From assembly GCF_016808335.1 (NCBI RefSeq), contig NC_053148.1:1617001-1681000 (forward strand): DNA of 64,000 nt, in the 5' to 3' direction. Of the stretch, positions 34,241 through 46,305 are shown piece after piece (within the stretch, counting starts at the first letter, position 1; every line of letters begins with the position of its first letter). The notes beneath the pieces are model-generated. The model ran no database searches. It saw only the letters and a list, made by a program, of their open reading frames with translations, and was not told the DNA's origin. A program made the position numbers and the translations under genes. Origin of the DNA: Panicum virgatum. Taxonomy: Eukaryota; Streptophyta; Magnoliopsida; Poales; Poaceae.

Positions 34241-36275
34241 TGACTTCAACAGAGGCAGGCAAATGTATTTTGCCTCTCCAACCTCTACTGTTCACGTGAG
34301 GCATCTACTCCAACAGAGAAGGCATACTCGGGAGGCAAATTGCGTTGGAGGAGAGAGGCAATGCAAAATTGCAATCCCTCTCTCCTCGAACGCATATGCG
34401 GCCGGCAGGGCAGGGGAGCCTGCGGGGAGGAGCAAGGAGGAGCAGACCGCGGCGGGGAGCAGCCGGAGCGGCGCGGCGTACCCGGCCTCCACCTCGTTGC
34501 CGGAGCGGGAGGCGTGGAGGAGGCTGTGCTACTCCGCCGGCCGCCAGCCCCTCCACGGCGGTGGAGGGAGGAGCAGCCCGGGCCACCTCTCCCGCGCGCT
34601 GGCCGGCAGATTGAGCTTCCCCCGCCGTCTCGTCCTCCCGCCGCCTCCCTCCCTCTCCAGGCTGGCGGAGGAGCAGAGGCGGGGTGGCCTCCAGGCGGAC
34701 GGAGGAGCAGAGGCGGGGTTGGCATCCAGGCCGGCGGAGTAGCAGAGGCAAAGCTTTGTCGGCGGCGCGTCGATCTGGGGGCGGGCGGAGCTCCGGCGGT
34801 GGCGCGTCGATTTAGGGGCGGGCGGACCTCTGGCAGCGGCACCTTCCTCTCCGACGGTGCTTGGATTTTGCTTCGTTAGAAGATAGATTTGGATTTTTTG
34901 GATCCATGCCATTACAATTTTCCAACTTCTAAGATATGTCATTACAATTCACCTATTTTGAAACCTGCCATTACAATTTTTCGTTTCTTTAAATCGTGCC
35001 ATTTTATACGTCTTTGATGCCCATGGACCCACTTGCAGACCCTCGTATTTTCGTATGGCCCAAAATACCCCTGCTGCTTCTCTCTCTACACTCACTGATG
35101 TGTGGGGCCCACACGTCAGCTTCTCCTTCAATCTCCTTCCTCCTTCAACCTTCTCCTCTCCATGGGCTGCTCACCTCTGCACCCCCCCCACGCCACGAGC
35201 GCCGCCGGCATGCTCCCCCGCCGGGAGAGCCCCCTCCCCCCCGGCCGAGCCCTCCCCCGCTTGGCCTTGCGCGGGCATGCTGTCGCCGGAGCCCCTCGCG
35301 CGGGCACACCGCCGCCGTGCCCCTAGGCGAGCTCGCATCCCCTGCTCTGCCCGCATGCCGCTCTCGCCGCCACCACTCCGACTGAGGAACTAGGGAAGCA
35401 GAGGAGGGCATGGAGTGGGGAGGCGGTTCCCCTGCGCTTCGGCTCGCCGCTGCCCTGCACGCCAGCCATTGCCCCGCACGGTCGCCGCTGCTCTCGCCTG
35501 CCGTGCGCCACGCCGTGCCGCTGCTACCGCCTACCCTGCGCCACGCCGCGCGGCCGTCCCGAGCGCTCCTCCACGCCGCTCAGAGCGCCGCCGCTAGTGC
35601 ACCTCCGTGTTGCTGCGGGGCCATTCGGAGCAGGGGAGGGGGGTGCCCGGCCTGCCGCGCGCTCCACCGTGCAGGCTGCCACACGCTCCGCCCACGGCCG
35701 AAGCAGGGGAGGGCCGCGCCCGCTCGGCCTGCTCGCCCGCCCACGGAGCTCGCCCGTCCGGTGCGGGATGCGGGGTAGTGAGGCAGCGGGGGATGCAGGG
35801 GTGTGGGCGGCGGGGGATGCTGGGGAGAAGGCGCGCCGGCGGAGGGGAGCCAGGGGAGGGGGGGCGCCAGCGGAGGGGAGCCAGCGGAGGGGATGCAGGA
35901 AGAAGAAGCACCGAAGGTTGAAAAAAGAAGCTGACGTGTGGGCCCCACACGTCAGTGAGTGTTGGGAGAGAAGCAACAGGGGTATTTTGGGCCATACAAA
36001 AATACGGGGGTCTGCAAGTGGGTCCAAGGGCATCAAAGACGTATAAAATGGCACGATTCAAAGAAACGAAAAATTGTAATGGCAGGTTTCAAAATAGGTG
36101 AATTGTAATGGCATATCTCAGAAGTTAGCAAATTGTAATGGCATAGATCAAAAAACCCTAGAGATTTTGCATCGCGTTGTTGAAGACGACCAATTTTGCG
36201 TGGGCCACCTATCCACTGTGTGCGATGCAAATGAAAGAATACATCCCTCATTTTGCCTCGCGTGTTGGAGTCAGG
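34241..36275. mobile_element. Composite inverted-repeat element enclosing a foldback MULE
   Basis: The left end CTGACTTCAACAGAGGCAGGCAAATG and the right end (reversed) CTGACTCCAACACGCGAGGCAAAATG are imperfect inverted repeats, suggesting an outer element interrupted by the MULE at 34892. No clear target duplication was found. The GC-rich interior (34400-34850) has long frames on both strands without any known domain. Confidence 0.5.
34892..36158. mobile_element. Foldback Mutator-like element, 1.27 kb
   Basis: Arms of about 240 bp (34892-35135 and 35925-36158) are near-perfect reverse complements, with CCATGCCATTACAATTTTCC at the left and GGAAATTGTAATGGC-like sequence reversed at the right. 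Both arms include the GTGGGGCCCACACGTCAG string. The flanking 9-mers GATAGATTT (34883-34891) and TAGAGATTT (36159-36167) agree at 7 of 9 positions, consistent with an old Mutator target duplication. The GC-rich core (35150-35900) has no recognisable coding sequence but could be captured DNA. Confidence 0.8.
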
Positions 36276-37074
36276 ATAGGTAGTCATATTGTCATACTTT
36301 CCATCTTTACAGACGTTTCACTATCGTTAATATTTTTTTTATATTGATTGTTGTAAGTCTTTATTATATTTACAAACATATGCAGATACTTATATGCATG
36401 TGATCAGGTTGGCTCATCTTGACAATGGCTAACAATTGAAAATGCAATCATGCAGAAAAAAAAAGTCTCCGCTCATTCATCAGAGAACAGGCATGCCCTG
36501 CTCATTCTTCAGCACAAATTGTATCGTGAAGGTTTACCAACTGATGACGCAAATCAGGATTCCACTGCAAGACAGGCAAATGCTTCATAGATCGGGTTAC
36601 AGTTGAAAAGCACGCTGGGATCCCAAATTAAAGCAACACAGACGCACACAAATGTTCGAGACATCATCAATACAACCTAAAACCTCGTGTTGTAATCACA
36701 GTATGATACATGTAAAAGCAATGGACTGACCTAAAATAACTCCAGACACAACCAAGAAAGGAAGAATGGGGACCACGTGGCACCCAATCACACCAAACAT
36801 CTCTCAAGAATACCATCAATAATACAGACGTAAAAGAAGAGCCGATACAAGAAATTTGTACACTGCAAAATCAATTGGTTCTACTTTTAACATCCATGTC
36901 CGTGGTGACCAACAGTCCCCCATTCTCACCTTCCAGGTCTCATAGTTGATAATCTACACCGGTTGCAGCTCCTTGGCTCTTCAAGATGTTTTGGTTTGGT
37001 TGATCATGTACAACGCTAACTGAACAAATATGATGTTGAATCCGTCAAGCTTCACTTACAGGGCAACCCACCAA
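36276..37074. other. Intergenic and 3' UTR of the LMBR1-like gene
   Basis: AT-rich sequence with no gene. The part from about 36600 to 37074 probably is the 3' UTR of the minus-strand LMBR1-like gene, because the stop codon is at 37075-37077. No polyadenylation site was fixed. Confidence 0.45.
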
Positions 37075-40000
37075 TCAATTTGAGAGCTGGAACCTTCCTG
37101 TTGGTTTCCTCTTTCGCCATCCCTAACAAGTGTTGGGAATATCAGTTACGCTTGCATGTTCCCCCCAGATTTTAATGTGAATAGTTAAGAACTTGAGAAG
37201 AATGACTCACAAATATCGCATAGTAGAAGAGCGTGAGTATGGCAAGAGCAACAAAGCCATACTGGAAAACGTTGTACCTGCATATATTTTGTTAAAAATC
37301 AGAATGCATTCAAAATTTAATGTAAAACATCAACACACAAAAGCAACTAATTTCACACTTTCATATTAGTCAAGACTTACTTGTAAAGGTACTTAATTCC
37401 ACGAAGAGATTGCAATGTGTGGCCGAAGATCTCCTGAGCAGCAGTTGCTTGTGCATAGTATGCAAAAGCTGTGGCACAGAACTGAATCACACTGCATAAC
37501 GAACAGCAAAAAATATGATAAACTAAATGACAGCGATTTTATATCGTAAAAATCAACATTAACTAAAATAGGCAATGCATACTCATGGACGGGTTATGAC
37601 CTTTTTTACACAAGGAAATAAACTGATCAAATTAACAAAATTCATGCTTATGCAGAAGTCATTTCCATCTTCAGTAACATGCAAGAACACAATAAAACCC
37701 AATCCAGGTCCATTCACCATGATAAATTGAGGAACATGCCATTCTGAACATTGCACTATACTAAATATTATGTTCTTTACATATGGAAATTCAAAAATAA
37801 CCATAGACACAGGGCATGCTACAAGAAATGCAATAAATATCCTTTATACTTCATAACAATTTGTATTACAACAAAACATGTGTGCCTAAAAGAAGGCATT
37901 GGTGGGATACCTGATAGAGCAAAGTAGAATGAGTCCAACATTAAACAGGAAGGAGTTCATTAAAGTGCCTCCCCATCTGAAATAAATTGATTGGTTTGTT
38001 AACAAGATCCAATAATTAAAACTACAGGAAAGAAGGGATGTTACAGTATATAGGTTAGTTACTTCATCGGATGAATGGTGATGAAAACTAGTTTCAAGCC
38101 AAGCATCATCTCCCCAGCGATCACTGCAATAAGGAGATAGAAGCAGAAGAACGCGAAGGCAGCAGTCCCAAGCAGACCTGGCACATAAATCAGAAGAATG
38201 ATTGGACTATTCTCCTCAGTAGCATAAGTTTACAAGAATGCAAAAAGATCAGTGGATACCCCAAACATCGTCCAACTTTATGAAGACTTCATTCAGGAAT
38301 GATGATAGAGGAGGATCAATCAGCAAGTATATGACGATATGTGCAACCCAAGCTATCGATATGATTAACCTGCATGCCGAACGCCACTTTCAGCAGAAAT
38401 CACTTGGGAAAGTGGACTAGATTATGAGAGAAATAGCAATGCAGGACAAAAATTTTACACTCACCCGACAACACCAAATATAAGTTTTGCAATGTACCCG
38501 AGGACTGTGAATGCCCAAGTAGTCTCAGCCTGTTTCAGAACAGCTGTCAAGGAGAAACGTTTACACATAAAACATATGACATGAGAATTTATGTTATCTT
38601 ACCTGTTCTCCTTGAGGATACATCTCCTCCAGAGCCTTCATGTCATCTTCCAGAAGTAATAACTCCTGATGTTTAAAAGTGCGAACTTAGCAGTTAGCGC
38701 TGCTAAATACACAAGACAAGTACCATAGAACATTGGGAATAAGGTCTAGTGTAATAATTAGGGACCGATAGCATTCCATATGAACACTACACAAACATAA
38801 TGAGGCACACATATGGACACAGCTCAATGGGGAACTTTTTAACAGCCAAAACACGAAAATGCAATATGGCTTCTATAACTACTTGTCAGATTATTATTAA
38901 CCTTTTCTGTTAAGCCAAATATTTGGAATTGATATCTTTATTCTGGTTATGGAGAGATGTGAGTAGGAGTACTGCAAACTGCAAAGTTTCCAATAGCTAA
39001 ATGGAAGGCAGAGGCCCTCAAGAACCTATGTTGGACCATTACCAAATGAATCGCTAGGTAGCTGATCTCCTGCTCTTAGTTTTTAACACAACTCCTAAAA
39101 GGCAGAAGATGGTCTTCTTTTCAAGTGATAGCTAAACATTACCAACGACCAGAAAGATTATGCCATTTGGCTGGAATGCGTACCTTTTCCACAGCCTTCA
39201 CATTTTTGCGCCATTTCCTGCCCTTGTTCCCGCTTCTCTCTTCTTGGTGAAGGGCTTCAGCTGCTTTCTTCAACTCCCTGGCCTTCTTTCCCAATTCAGT
39301 TGCTTCCTGCAGGGCCCATTATTTAAGGACATAATGATATCCAAACAACAGAAAGTTTCAATCACAAGTGGAAGCAAGCGTCCTTTATGACCAAAATGCT
39401 TTATGTAATGTGCGCGCACCTTTATATATTGCGAGCGTGTAATAACAGCTTTTGGACGCCGGACAAATGAGAATATAAGTCCTAATGGAAGGCAAGCAAT
39501 GCCAACACCACCAAATATCTACCAAACAAAAAATATAGTTAGCAAAACAGAAGGCAAAAATGCAAAAACAAACTGACAGCATGACTACATCAGTACTAAA
39601 TGTTGGAAGAACAAATGGCTCTTATTTCACATACAGTTTACAATGTCTAAAGAAATGACAAGTTTTGAAATAAACTCACGGTGAAAAGCACAGATCCAAC
39701 GATAGTAGTAAGAGCAACGACATATTCAGGGAAGGTAGCACGCATTGTCCAAGTTGTTAAAGAGCTTGACGGTGCCGTAGAAGCCGCACACTGAAAAGAC
39801 AAGACAGGAGAGGTAAGTTACAACTAGTCACCAAATCTGTATGCCTAGCAAGGTTTCATTTACCGACCGGACCGGCCAAACCGCCGGGGTCCGGTACCGG
39901 TATACCGGTCCGGTTTGACCGGAAACCGGTCGGTACCGGTCGAATTCAAATTTGAATTCAAAAAACTCATTTCAACCGGTTCGTACTGGTATACCGGTCG

Positions 40001-41844
40001 GTTTGACCGGTTTGAATTCAAATCCAAATTTAAAATCGCATGTGTGACCGGTTTAGAACGGTATACCGGCCGGTTTGACCGGTTTACCAAGTGGGCCTTA
40101 ATGGGCCGTCTCATTTTTTTCCTTTTCTTTTTTGGTTTAACTTTAAATGCCCGAAAAGTATGTTAAACGAACGAATTTTTGAGAAAATTTGACACCATTA
40201 GATTCGTCGCACCTTGAAGTATTTTTAGGAATTTTTCTTTTTTTTGGAATTCAAATTTGAATTTTGAATTTGGGCCGGTTTGGTACCGGCCCAAACCAGA
40301 ACCGGACCGGTTCCCACCGGTTTTGTAAACCTTGATGCCTAGTAGTCAGATAAAGTGGGAAGGCTGAGAACTATGAATGCTAACAAATAAATGCAGTCAG
40401 AGATTAGTGTTCATTTAGCGAGAAAAAAAAAGATTCCATCAACGACTAACCTGACGAGGCAATGAACTGATGCAAGGCTGACCGCTTGACAATCCAGAAA
40501 ATGAGTTTGGAAATGTCTCGACCGATGAAGACAGGTGCCTGACAGTGAAGTCTACTTTACCAACAAGTCCTGAAGAACCAAAATGGAAATGGGATAAGCC
40601 TACTCAGTTAAGCACACGACCTAACAGAATAAAAAATGTTTGACATTGTTGGAACTTAGAAAGCTGACATCTGATAATCTCATAAAATGTGTAACCATAT
40701 TGATTCCATACTGTTAACAATCTTTAATTCGTGCAATAGAATGTGTATGGAAGGTATGGTTTTCATCAAGGCATGTCCTTACTATGCAATCTTAGTATCT
40801 ACAAATAGAATAGTATAGGTTATATATATATATAACTGAAAAACCAGACGAGACAAGGTAATCTTTTGCTGCCCATACTAAGAAAATTTCACGTGTAGAG
40901 GAATGCCTATCTAATTTCAACAACATATAGTGCAGTTATAAAAAAATTGCATAGTTAGTTCTAAACTAAGCTCAAGAAGCATAGGAAGGATCAGCCTAAC
41001 AAATTAGCAACAGGACAAACTCAATTCCAGATCTAAGCGGCGCAAGCACTACAGCTGTGATTACTCCTGAAGAAAAGTGATGACTGCTTGAAGATTTCAC
41101 TCTAATTCAGACCCAAGCGCGAGGAAACACTGGAATCGGACTCAAGATTCAGGCAAAAGATGCCACATTTTTTGAACTGAACTAAAACGGTAATCAAAAT
41201 CTCACTCCATTCTTCGACAAAACAGAAGAGGATTCCAGGGGGCAGGGGGGATGAGGAAGATTGGATTGATCCGCACGCACCGTACAGGATGCCGAGGACG
41301 AGGCCGCAAACCACCGCGGACGCGACGACCCATATGAGCGCGGTCCTGAGCCTCTTCCCCACGGACCTGCAGCAGGCCAGAGAGACGACAGCAGCGCGGA
41401 TCCAATCAGCGGAAAGCTTCAATCTTTTCGAAGAGTAAGGAAGAGAGGAAAAACCCCATCCCCATTTCTGAAAGAGGACGAGGAGATGCCGCACTTGTCC
41501 TGGTCGCCCTCGTAGTAGAACATGGCGAAGGGTATGACGAGGAAGACGAGGACGGCGTCGACGATGTAGACGACGAGCCAGAGCGTCTTCATGGGGAGCG
41601 TGAGGTTGCAGGCGCCGTTGTAGACGGCCTTCCGGCAGGCCTGCCGGTTGGCGACGTCGGCGGGGAGCATGAGGATGGAGAGGACGGCGACGGTGAGGCC
41701 GAGCACGACGACGAGCTTGGGGAAGTAGGCCTGGTTGGCGTCGTCGGGGTGCTGGTAGTTGACGAGCAGGTAGACGCTGACGAGCAGCACGATCACGCTG
41801 ACCACCACCGCCACGATCACCAGCGCCAGGTTGAAGTCCCCCAT
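37075..41844 (-). CDS. LMBR1/LIMR-family multi-pass membrane protein, 14 exons
   Basis: Exons on the minus strand: 41844-41495, 41366-41281, 40569-40451, 39790-39680, 39518-39420, 39306-39184, 38665-38603, 38529-38465, 38369-38260, 38177-38063, 37976-37911, 37491-37381, 37277-37211, 37122-37075. All have GT-AG borders and compatible phases. They sum to 1533 nt, an uninterrupted 510-residue protein starting MGDFNLALVIVAVVV and ending GRFQLSN. Several hydrophobic segments (about residues 4-28, 41-60, 85-107, 125-145, 200-240 and more towards the C-terminus) fit the polytopic LMBR1-like fold. A charged, coiled-coil-prone cytosolic loop (KKARELKKAAEALHQEERSG) lies near residues 260-310. Length and sequence agree with my memory of rice LIMR family protein Os06g0128200. 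Human relatives are lipocalin-receptor-like or lysosomal cobalamin-export proteins; the plant role is not established. Intron 3 contains an hAT insertion. Confidence 0.93.
39849..40334. mobile_element. Non-autonomous hAT element in LMBR1 intron 3
   Basis: A perfect 8-bp target duplication ATGCCTAG (39841-39848 and 40335-40342) flanks ends CAAGGTTTCATTTACCG and, reversed, CAAGGTTTACAAAACCGG. Multiple CCGGTTTGACCGG-type subterminal repeats and the GACACCATTAGATTCGTCGCA interior show that it belongs to the same family as 22439-23022. It lies wholly inside the intron and leaves splice sites intact. Confidence 0.95.
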
Positions 41845-42329
41845 CGCCGCCGGATCTCGGCGGGCGGGCGGTCACTCACTCACTAGGGTTCGGGTTCGCG
41901 CGTGGTCCGCCCCCTTGCTCCGGCGCCAGCGGCGGGGGGCACCGCCAGCGGCGGGCGGGATCTGGGCGGCAGCGCCGGGGGAGCGCGCGCGGAGAGGGAG
42001 GTGGGGGGAGGGAGGGTGGGAGCTGGGGAGGCAGGGAGCCGAGGAGGCCGCGCCGAGGCGGCGGGTGGGGTGCGGTGGGTTGACGACGCCGATGGGGAAA
42101 GGGACGGGGGCGAGACTGAGCAGGGAGGGGGGCAGTGTGGGCTAGGCTGGCGAGCAGCGCGAGGCGGCCGGCCGGCTCGGGCGGTCTGGTTGGTACTTGG
42201 GACGCGTACTCCCTGCGTGGCTGGGTACAGCACAGCGGTGCAGGGTCTCGTCCGGAGTTGAGCGGCGGCTCTGCGGTTGGTGATGGCAGGTGAAGGCGTT
42301 GCTTTCAGTTCAAGTCTCGGAGATTTCGA
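41845..42329. other. GC-rich 5' region of the LMBR1-like gene
   Basis: A CpG-rich stretch upstream of the LMBR1 ATG, presumably 5' UTR and promoter. No clear TATA box. The overlapping frames on both strands are not supported as genes. Confidence 0.5.
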
Positions 42330-42669
42330 GCCCGTTTAGTTGCAAAAACAAAAAAAAATTGGATGTCAAATCGAGACTTTGACCAGATGTCGGGAGGGTT
42401 TTTCGGACACTAATTAAAAAATTAATTTCAGAACTCACTTGGAAATCGCAAGACGAATCTTTTGAGGTCTTTGACCGCATCATTAGCACATGCGGGTACT
42501 GTAGCACTTATAGCTAATCATGCACTAGTTATGCTCGAAAGATTCGTCTCGTCGTGTACATCCTAACTGTGTAATTAGTTTTATTATTTAATTACATTTA
42601 ATGCTTCATACATGTGTTCAAAGAGGAGGTGAAAATTTTTGAGTGAAAATTTTTGGCAACTAAACGGGC
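42330..42669. mobile_element. Tourist/Harbinger-like MITE
   Basis: The ends GCCCGTTTAGTTGCAAAAA and TTTTTGGCAACTAAACGGGC are near-perfect inverted repeats of about 20 bp. The interior has TACTGTAGCACTTATAGCTAATCATG and GACGAATCTTTTGAG, typical of this family. The target duplication is not clear. Confidence 0.82.
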
Positions 42670-42748
42670 TTCTTTTCTTCAGATGAATCCTCTCTCTGAG
42701 TCTCCCAACGCTTGGTTTAGGTTTATCACATCAGTTGTTCACAACTAA

Positions 42749-43094
42749 GGTCTCGTTTAGATGCACTCCGTAAAATTTTTGACAGAAAATCTTTTCACAT
42801 TTAAAATATTAAATATAGGCTAATTATAAAATTAATTGCAGATTCCGTCCGTAAATTGCCAGACGAATTTAATGAGCCTAATTAACCATCATTAGAGCAT
42901 GTGCACTGTAGCAATTACTGTATCAATTTAGTGTCTAATCATAGCGTAATTAGACTCATTAAATTCGTCTCACAATTTACAAGCAAACTATGCAATTAGT
43001 TTTTTATTTCGTTTATATTTAATACCCCATGCATGTAAGATTCTCATACGATATAATAGTTTTTGAATTTTAAATTTTGCATCTAAATAAGGGG
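42749..43094. mobile_element. Tourist/Harbinger-like MITE with TAA TSD
   Basis: GGTCTCGTTTAGATGCA at the left and TGCATCTAAATAAGGGG at the right are inverted repeats with mismatches, flanked by TAA on each side (42746-42748, 43095-43097), the 3-bp duplication of PIF/Harbinger elements. Confidence 0.82.
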
Positions 43095-43587
43095 TAAATT
43101 GCCACCCCTTGTGAACAGCTAGGATCCATGACCCCGGGGCAGATGGCTTTGGGTGTGCCATTGGGGGGCCCTTAGCGGATAGCATAAACAATCATCCCAA
43201 CGCGGGAATGTCCAGTTTCTCCTTTCCTTGTCTGTTTCAGAACATGTAAACAACGCACAATCATGGGTTTGCAGGTTAGGAGTGCCGGAAGTGCATGTGG
43301 GCGGCCGATATAAATCTGCAAGCTTGGATTTAGACTGTTTGTGTGTCTGCATTAGGAGGATTCAGGCGAAAAAGGATCAGTCAGAAAACTCGAAGAATAC
43401 TCTACCCATGACTCCCACTCACCCCTTGCCTCCTGGATTCTTTACCTCCCTCAGATCATTTACCTTTCTTCCAGGTCAAGCACAACCTTTTCTTTTCACC
43501 TTTTTCCCTGAACGAAGATCGTGAACAATGTAGAAAATGCTGACCAATAGGTCCTACAGAACTCAGCTTCTGCTTCGGCCAAATTGA
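43095..43587. other. Intergenic, no gene recognised
   Basis: Ordinary intergenic DNA between two MITEs. A frame from 43228 to 43524 on the plus strand has no recognisable domain. Confidence 0.4.
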
Positions 43588-43907
43588 GGCCCTGTTTGGT
43601 TCTCTCTGCGCTACTCGTGTTACCAAAAAATCTTACATGCATAAGTACTAAATGAAGTTTATTTGTAAAACTTTTTTTATGGATGGATGTAATTTTTCGC
43701 GACGAATCTAATGACGGTAATTAATCGATGATTGGCTACAGTAATACTACAGTAACTAACTTCTAATCGTGCGGTCAAAAGCCTCATTATATTCGTCTCG
43801 CAAAGTAGCGCACGAGTTGTGAAGTTAGTTTTGTAAACTGATTTTATTTAGTATCTCTAATTATTAGTCAAAATTTGTGCTGCTAGAGAGAGGGCTAGAG
43901 AGGGCCT
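43588..43907. mobile_element. Harbinger-like MITE with TGA TSD
   Basis: Starts GGCCCTGTTTGGTTCTC and ends CTAGAGAGGGCC, flanked by TGA on both sides (43585-43587, 43908-43910). The interior (AATGAAGTTTATTTGTAAAAC, CGACGAATCTAATGACGGTAATTAATCGATGATT) is shared with the element nested at 62234. Confidence 0.8.
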
Positions 43908-43949
43908 GATTTGCAGCCTTGCGGATGGGATGGACAGGAACTGACGGGA

Positions 43950-44101
43950 CAGGGGCGGAGACAGGGGGGCGGGCAGGGGCCTGGCCCCCCTATCATCCCC
44001 AAATTTACACTGCAAATTTAAATTTTGATTAAATTTTTAGATAAATTTATATGGTTAGCCCCCCTAACAATGAAAAAAACGCCATCCTGGCTCCGCCCCT
44101 G
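43950..44101. mobile_element. Small hAT-type MITE, 152 bp
   Basis: Ends CAGGGGCGGAGACAGG and, reversed, CAGGGGCGGAGCCAGG; flanked by a perfect 8-bp duplication TGACGGGA (43942-43949, 44102-44109). Non-coding. Confidence 0.95.
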
Positions 44102-44109
44102 TGACGGGA

Positions 44110-45998
44110 CCACCGGTCTGCTTGTCATCGGCGAACTCGCCGGCGGCGTGGCAACTGGCATCCCTGGCAGATGCCGGTGTTCTCCGCACGGGCAACACAG
44201 GGTGCAGAGTTGCTCTCCAGTTCAGCCTTCCGTGACTCTTAACTGGGGAGCCGTAATAACTTCGCCGCTCAGAGCTTGAGCCGACCGTGAGACCGGCGTG
44301 CAAGGCGGCCGGTCACGAGCCTATCCTATCCACGCATGCATCGTGCATTGAACAAGATCGAAGAAGAAACTAGAAAACCTCGCGGCTTTGCAGCGAGTGG
44401 ACATTGGATGTACCTGTGGTATAGTAGTTGTTTTGTGTATGATTGAATAAATATTTTTATAAATGATTTGCAGAAGCACTTTGAATTTTGAGAAAATTAT
44501 CGATCACTTTTTTATTTGCAGACGTTTTAGTTAACCATAGAGATTTGGATTTCTATATTGCTCAGTAGTGATGTTGTAGGTTTTGGAATTTTGAGCAACC
44601 TTTATAAATGCTTTTAAATTTTAAGACTTTCATTTGAGTGGGTTTGGGCATGAAGACCTGTTTGATCACTTTTGGTTAAATTGTATGTGTTTGGATAAAT
44701 TTATAGAATGTATTATTCTAACTAAATAATGCATAAAAGGGAATAATGGAATTTTTGGAATTTTTATCACAATGTTGCTCTTTAAGTCAAACACATGAAA
44801 ACGAACTCATGTGATTGTTTATGGTTCGAACTAAACTCAAATCCTAACTCAAAAGGAGTTGTATATCATGTAAATGAGTTGTTTACTCTCATCACTTTTG
44901 AGGGCTTTTTTAAAATTGCTGCACCAACGATTGGGCCAGTCATGAGTCATCTTAGCATGTTGCCGTCTTGTGGTTGTTGAATATATATATTTCGTAGTAC
45001 ATGCCTCTGTCAAAAGAAAGTTCGTGTAATAGCAAATAATTGTATGTATGGAGGGGAAGCACTATTTATGCACGGGTAAGCTTAAAACAAATGCAGGAAC
45101 AAATCAATAACAATTGATTAGAACATTCATCTATTTAGTATAATAATTGTAGCTATGAACCGTAAGGATTATATATTTCAACAAATTGGACTATATATTT
45201 CAATGATAGTTCAGATTCCTTTTTTTTGTGAGATTCAATCACGTGTACATATATCATGTATGCATCTTATGGGTTTCAGATAAGGTAAATGTAAAGTTTC
45301 CATCTTGATATAATTTGCATGTTGGCTAATCACCTAATTTGATGATTGACTGCTAATCACCTCATTTTTTTCCAGTACTCCGGTAGACTAAATTGTCAAT
45401 GTAAATACAACAAGGGATATTGTAAGCGAACAAACAAAATCATATAAGGTACATGTAAGCAACTCGTCCAAAGTAAATGTACATGTAACACAGAAACTAA
45501 CCAATACTGCACGAAGTCCCTGAAAACGCACTGCATTTCAGGGTCTCCATTCTCCCCAAGGTTCAATAGAAGATCACATAAGGTATGCTACTAAATAAGT
45601 ACTTAATATGGATAAAACATGTATAGGATAGGAATTTTCAGTTTATACAAATTGCCCCGCTTTGATAGAAGTAATTTATTTAGCAACTGGTATTGTACGG
45701 GAAGCACTACAGGTGAATGTTTCACCTACACATGACAACTATATGTTACCCTTCATCTAATAATTTTAAACATGTAAATGTTTCAATCAAACCATAAGTA
45801 CTAAACCTTGCACTTGGCAGTCTGACACTGTAAAGGGTAAATCCAACTTCAGATATCTGATTGTTTCATCAAAGTTTGCTGAGAGGAAGATTGTCCAGAA
45901 TCTTATGATGCGCCTTCATGCTGCACAGGCTCGAGAAATCAGGAGTTCTAGAAAGCTATGAATACCACTTGCTCAGCTCTTTACAATTCCGGGAAAGT
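44110..45998. other. AT-rich intergenic DNA, no gene recognised
   Basis: GC-rich to 44340, then strongly AT-rich. Only short frames without domains on either strand. No RNA gene or complete mobile element was recognised. Confidence 0.45.
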
Positions 45999-46305
45999 TC
46001 ACACGGTTCTCCCATAGAGATCAATAGATCTTATCTGAAACCTTGGATTGGAATGAGATTCTCTTACGCACAGAAACCTGAACCTGGCAATGGAAAAAAG
46101 AAAAGTTCAGTCAAACAGGAGAGATACTAATTACTTCACGAAGTGTGGCATCAGCCAGTAATATAGAACATACCGGAAAGCATTTGCTTCACATCTCTTA
46201 TCCACTGTAAATGTTTTTCGGAAGAAACGGGTCTCAAATATCTCAGAACTGCGAGTGTCGATTGTATTCCAGGTGGAGCCTCCATCCATGCTCCCTTCAA
46301 GAACC
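45999..46305 (-). pseudogene. Orphan C-terminal exons of a PNGase-like (galactose-binding-fold) protein
   Basis: Two exons on the minus strand: 46305-46174 and 46077-45999, with GT-AG borders, compatible phase and a stop TGA. Together they read GSTWNTIDTRSSEIFETRFF...TFTVD...ANAFRFLCVRESHSNPRFQIRSIDLYG then stop. This pattern (W-x-x-[IL]-D, F-E-x-R-F, ANxFRFL, RFQIxSIDLYG) resembles the extreme C-terminus of plant peptide:N-glycanase-like proteins or a related discoidin-like domain; the family name is tentative. No upstream exons could be found before 47200, so this is most likely a fragment whose intron is still present, arguing for a DNA-level duplication rather than retroposition. It could instead be the last part of a gene whose other exons I failed to see. 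Confidence 0.45.

Noticed and set aside
34212..36054. Long frames of up to 185 codons in the composite element
   Set aside because: They lie between foldback arms, overlap on both strands and have only low-complexity Gly/Arg/Ala/Pro sequence.
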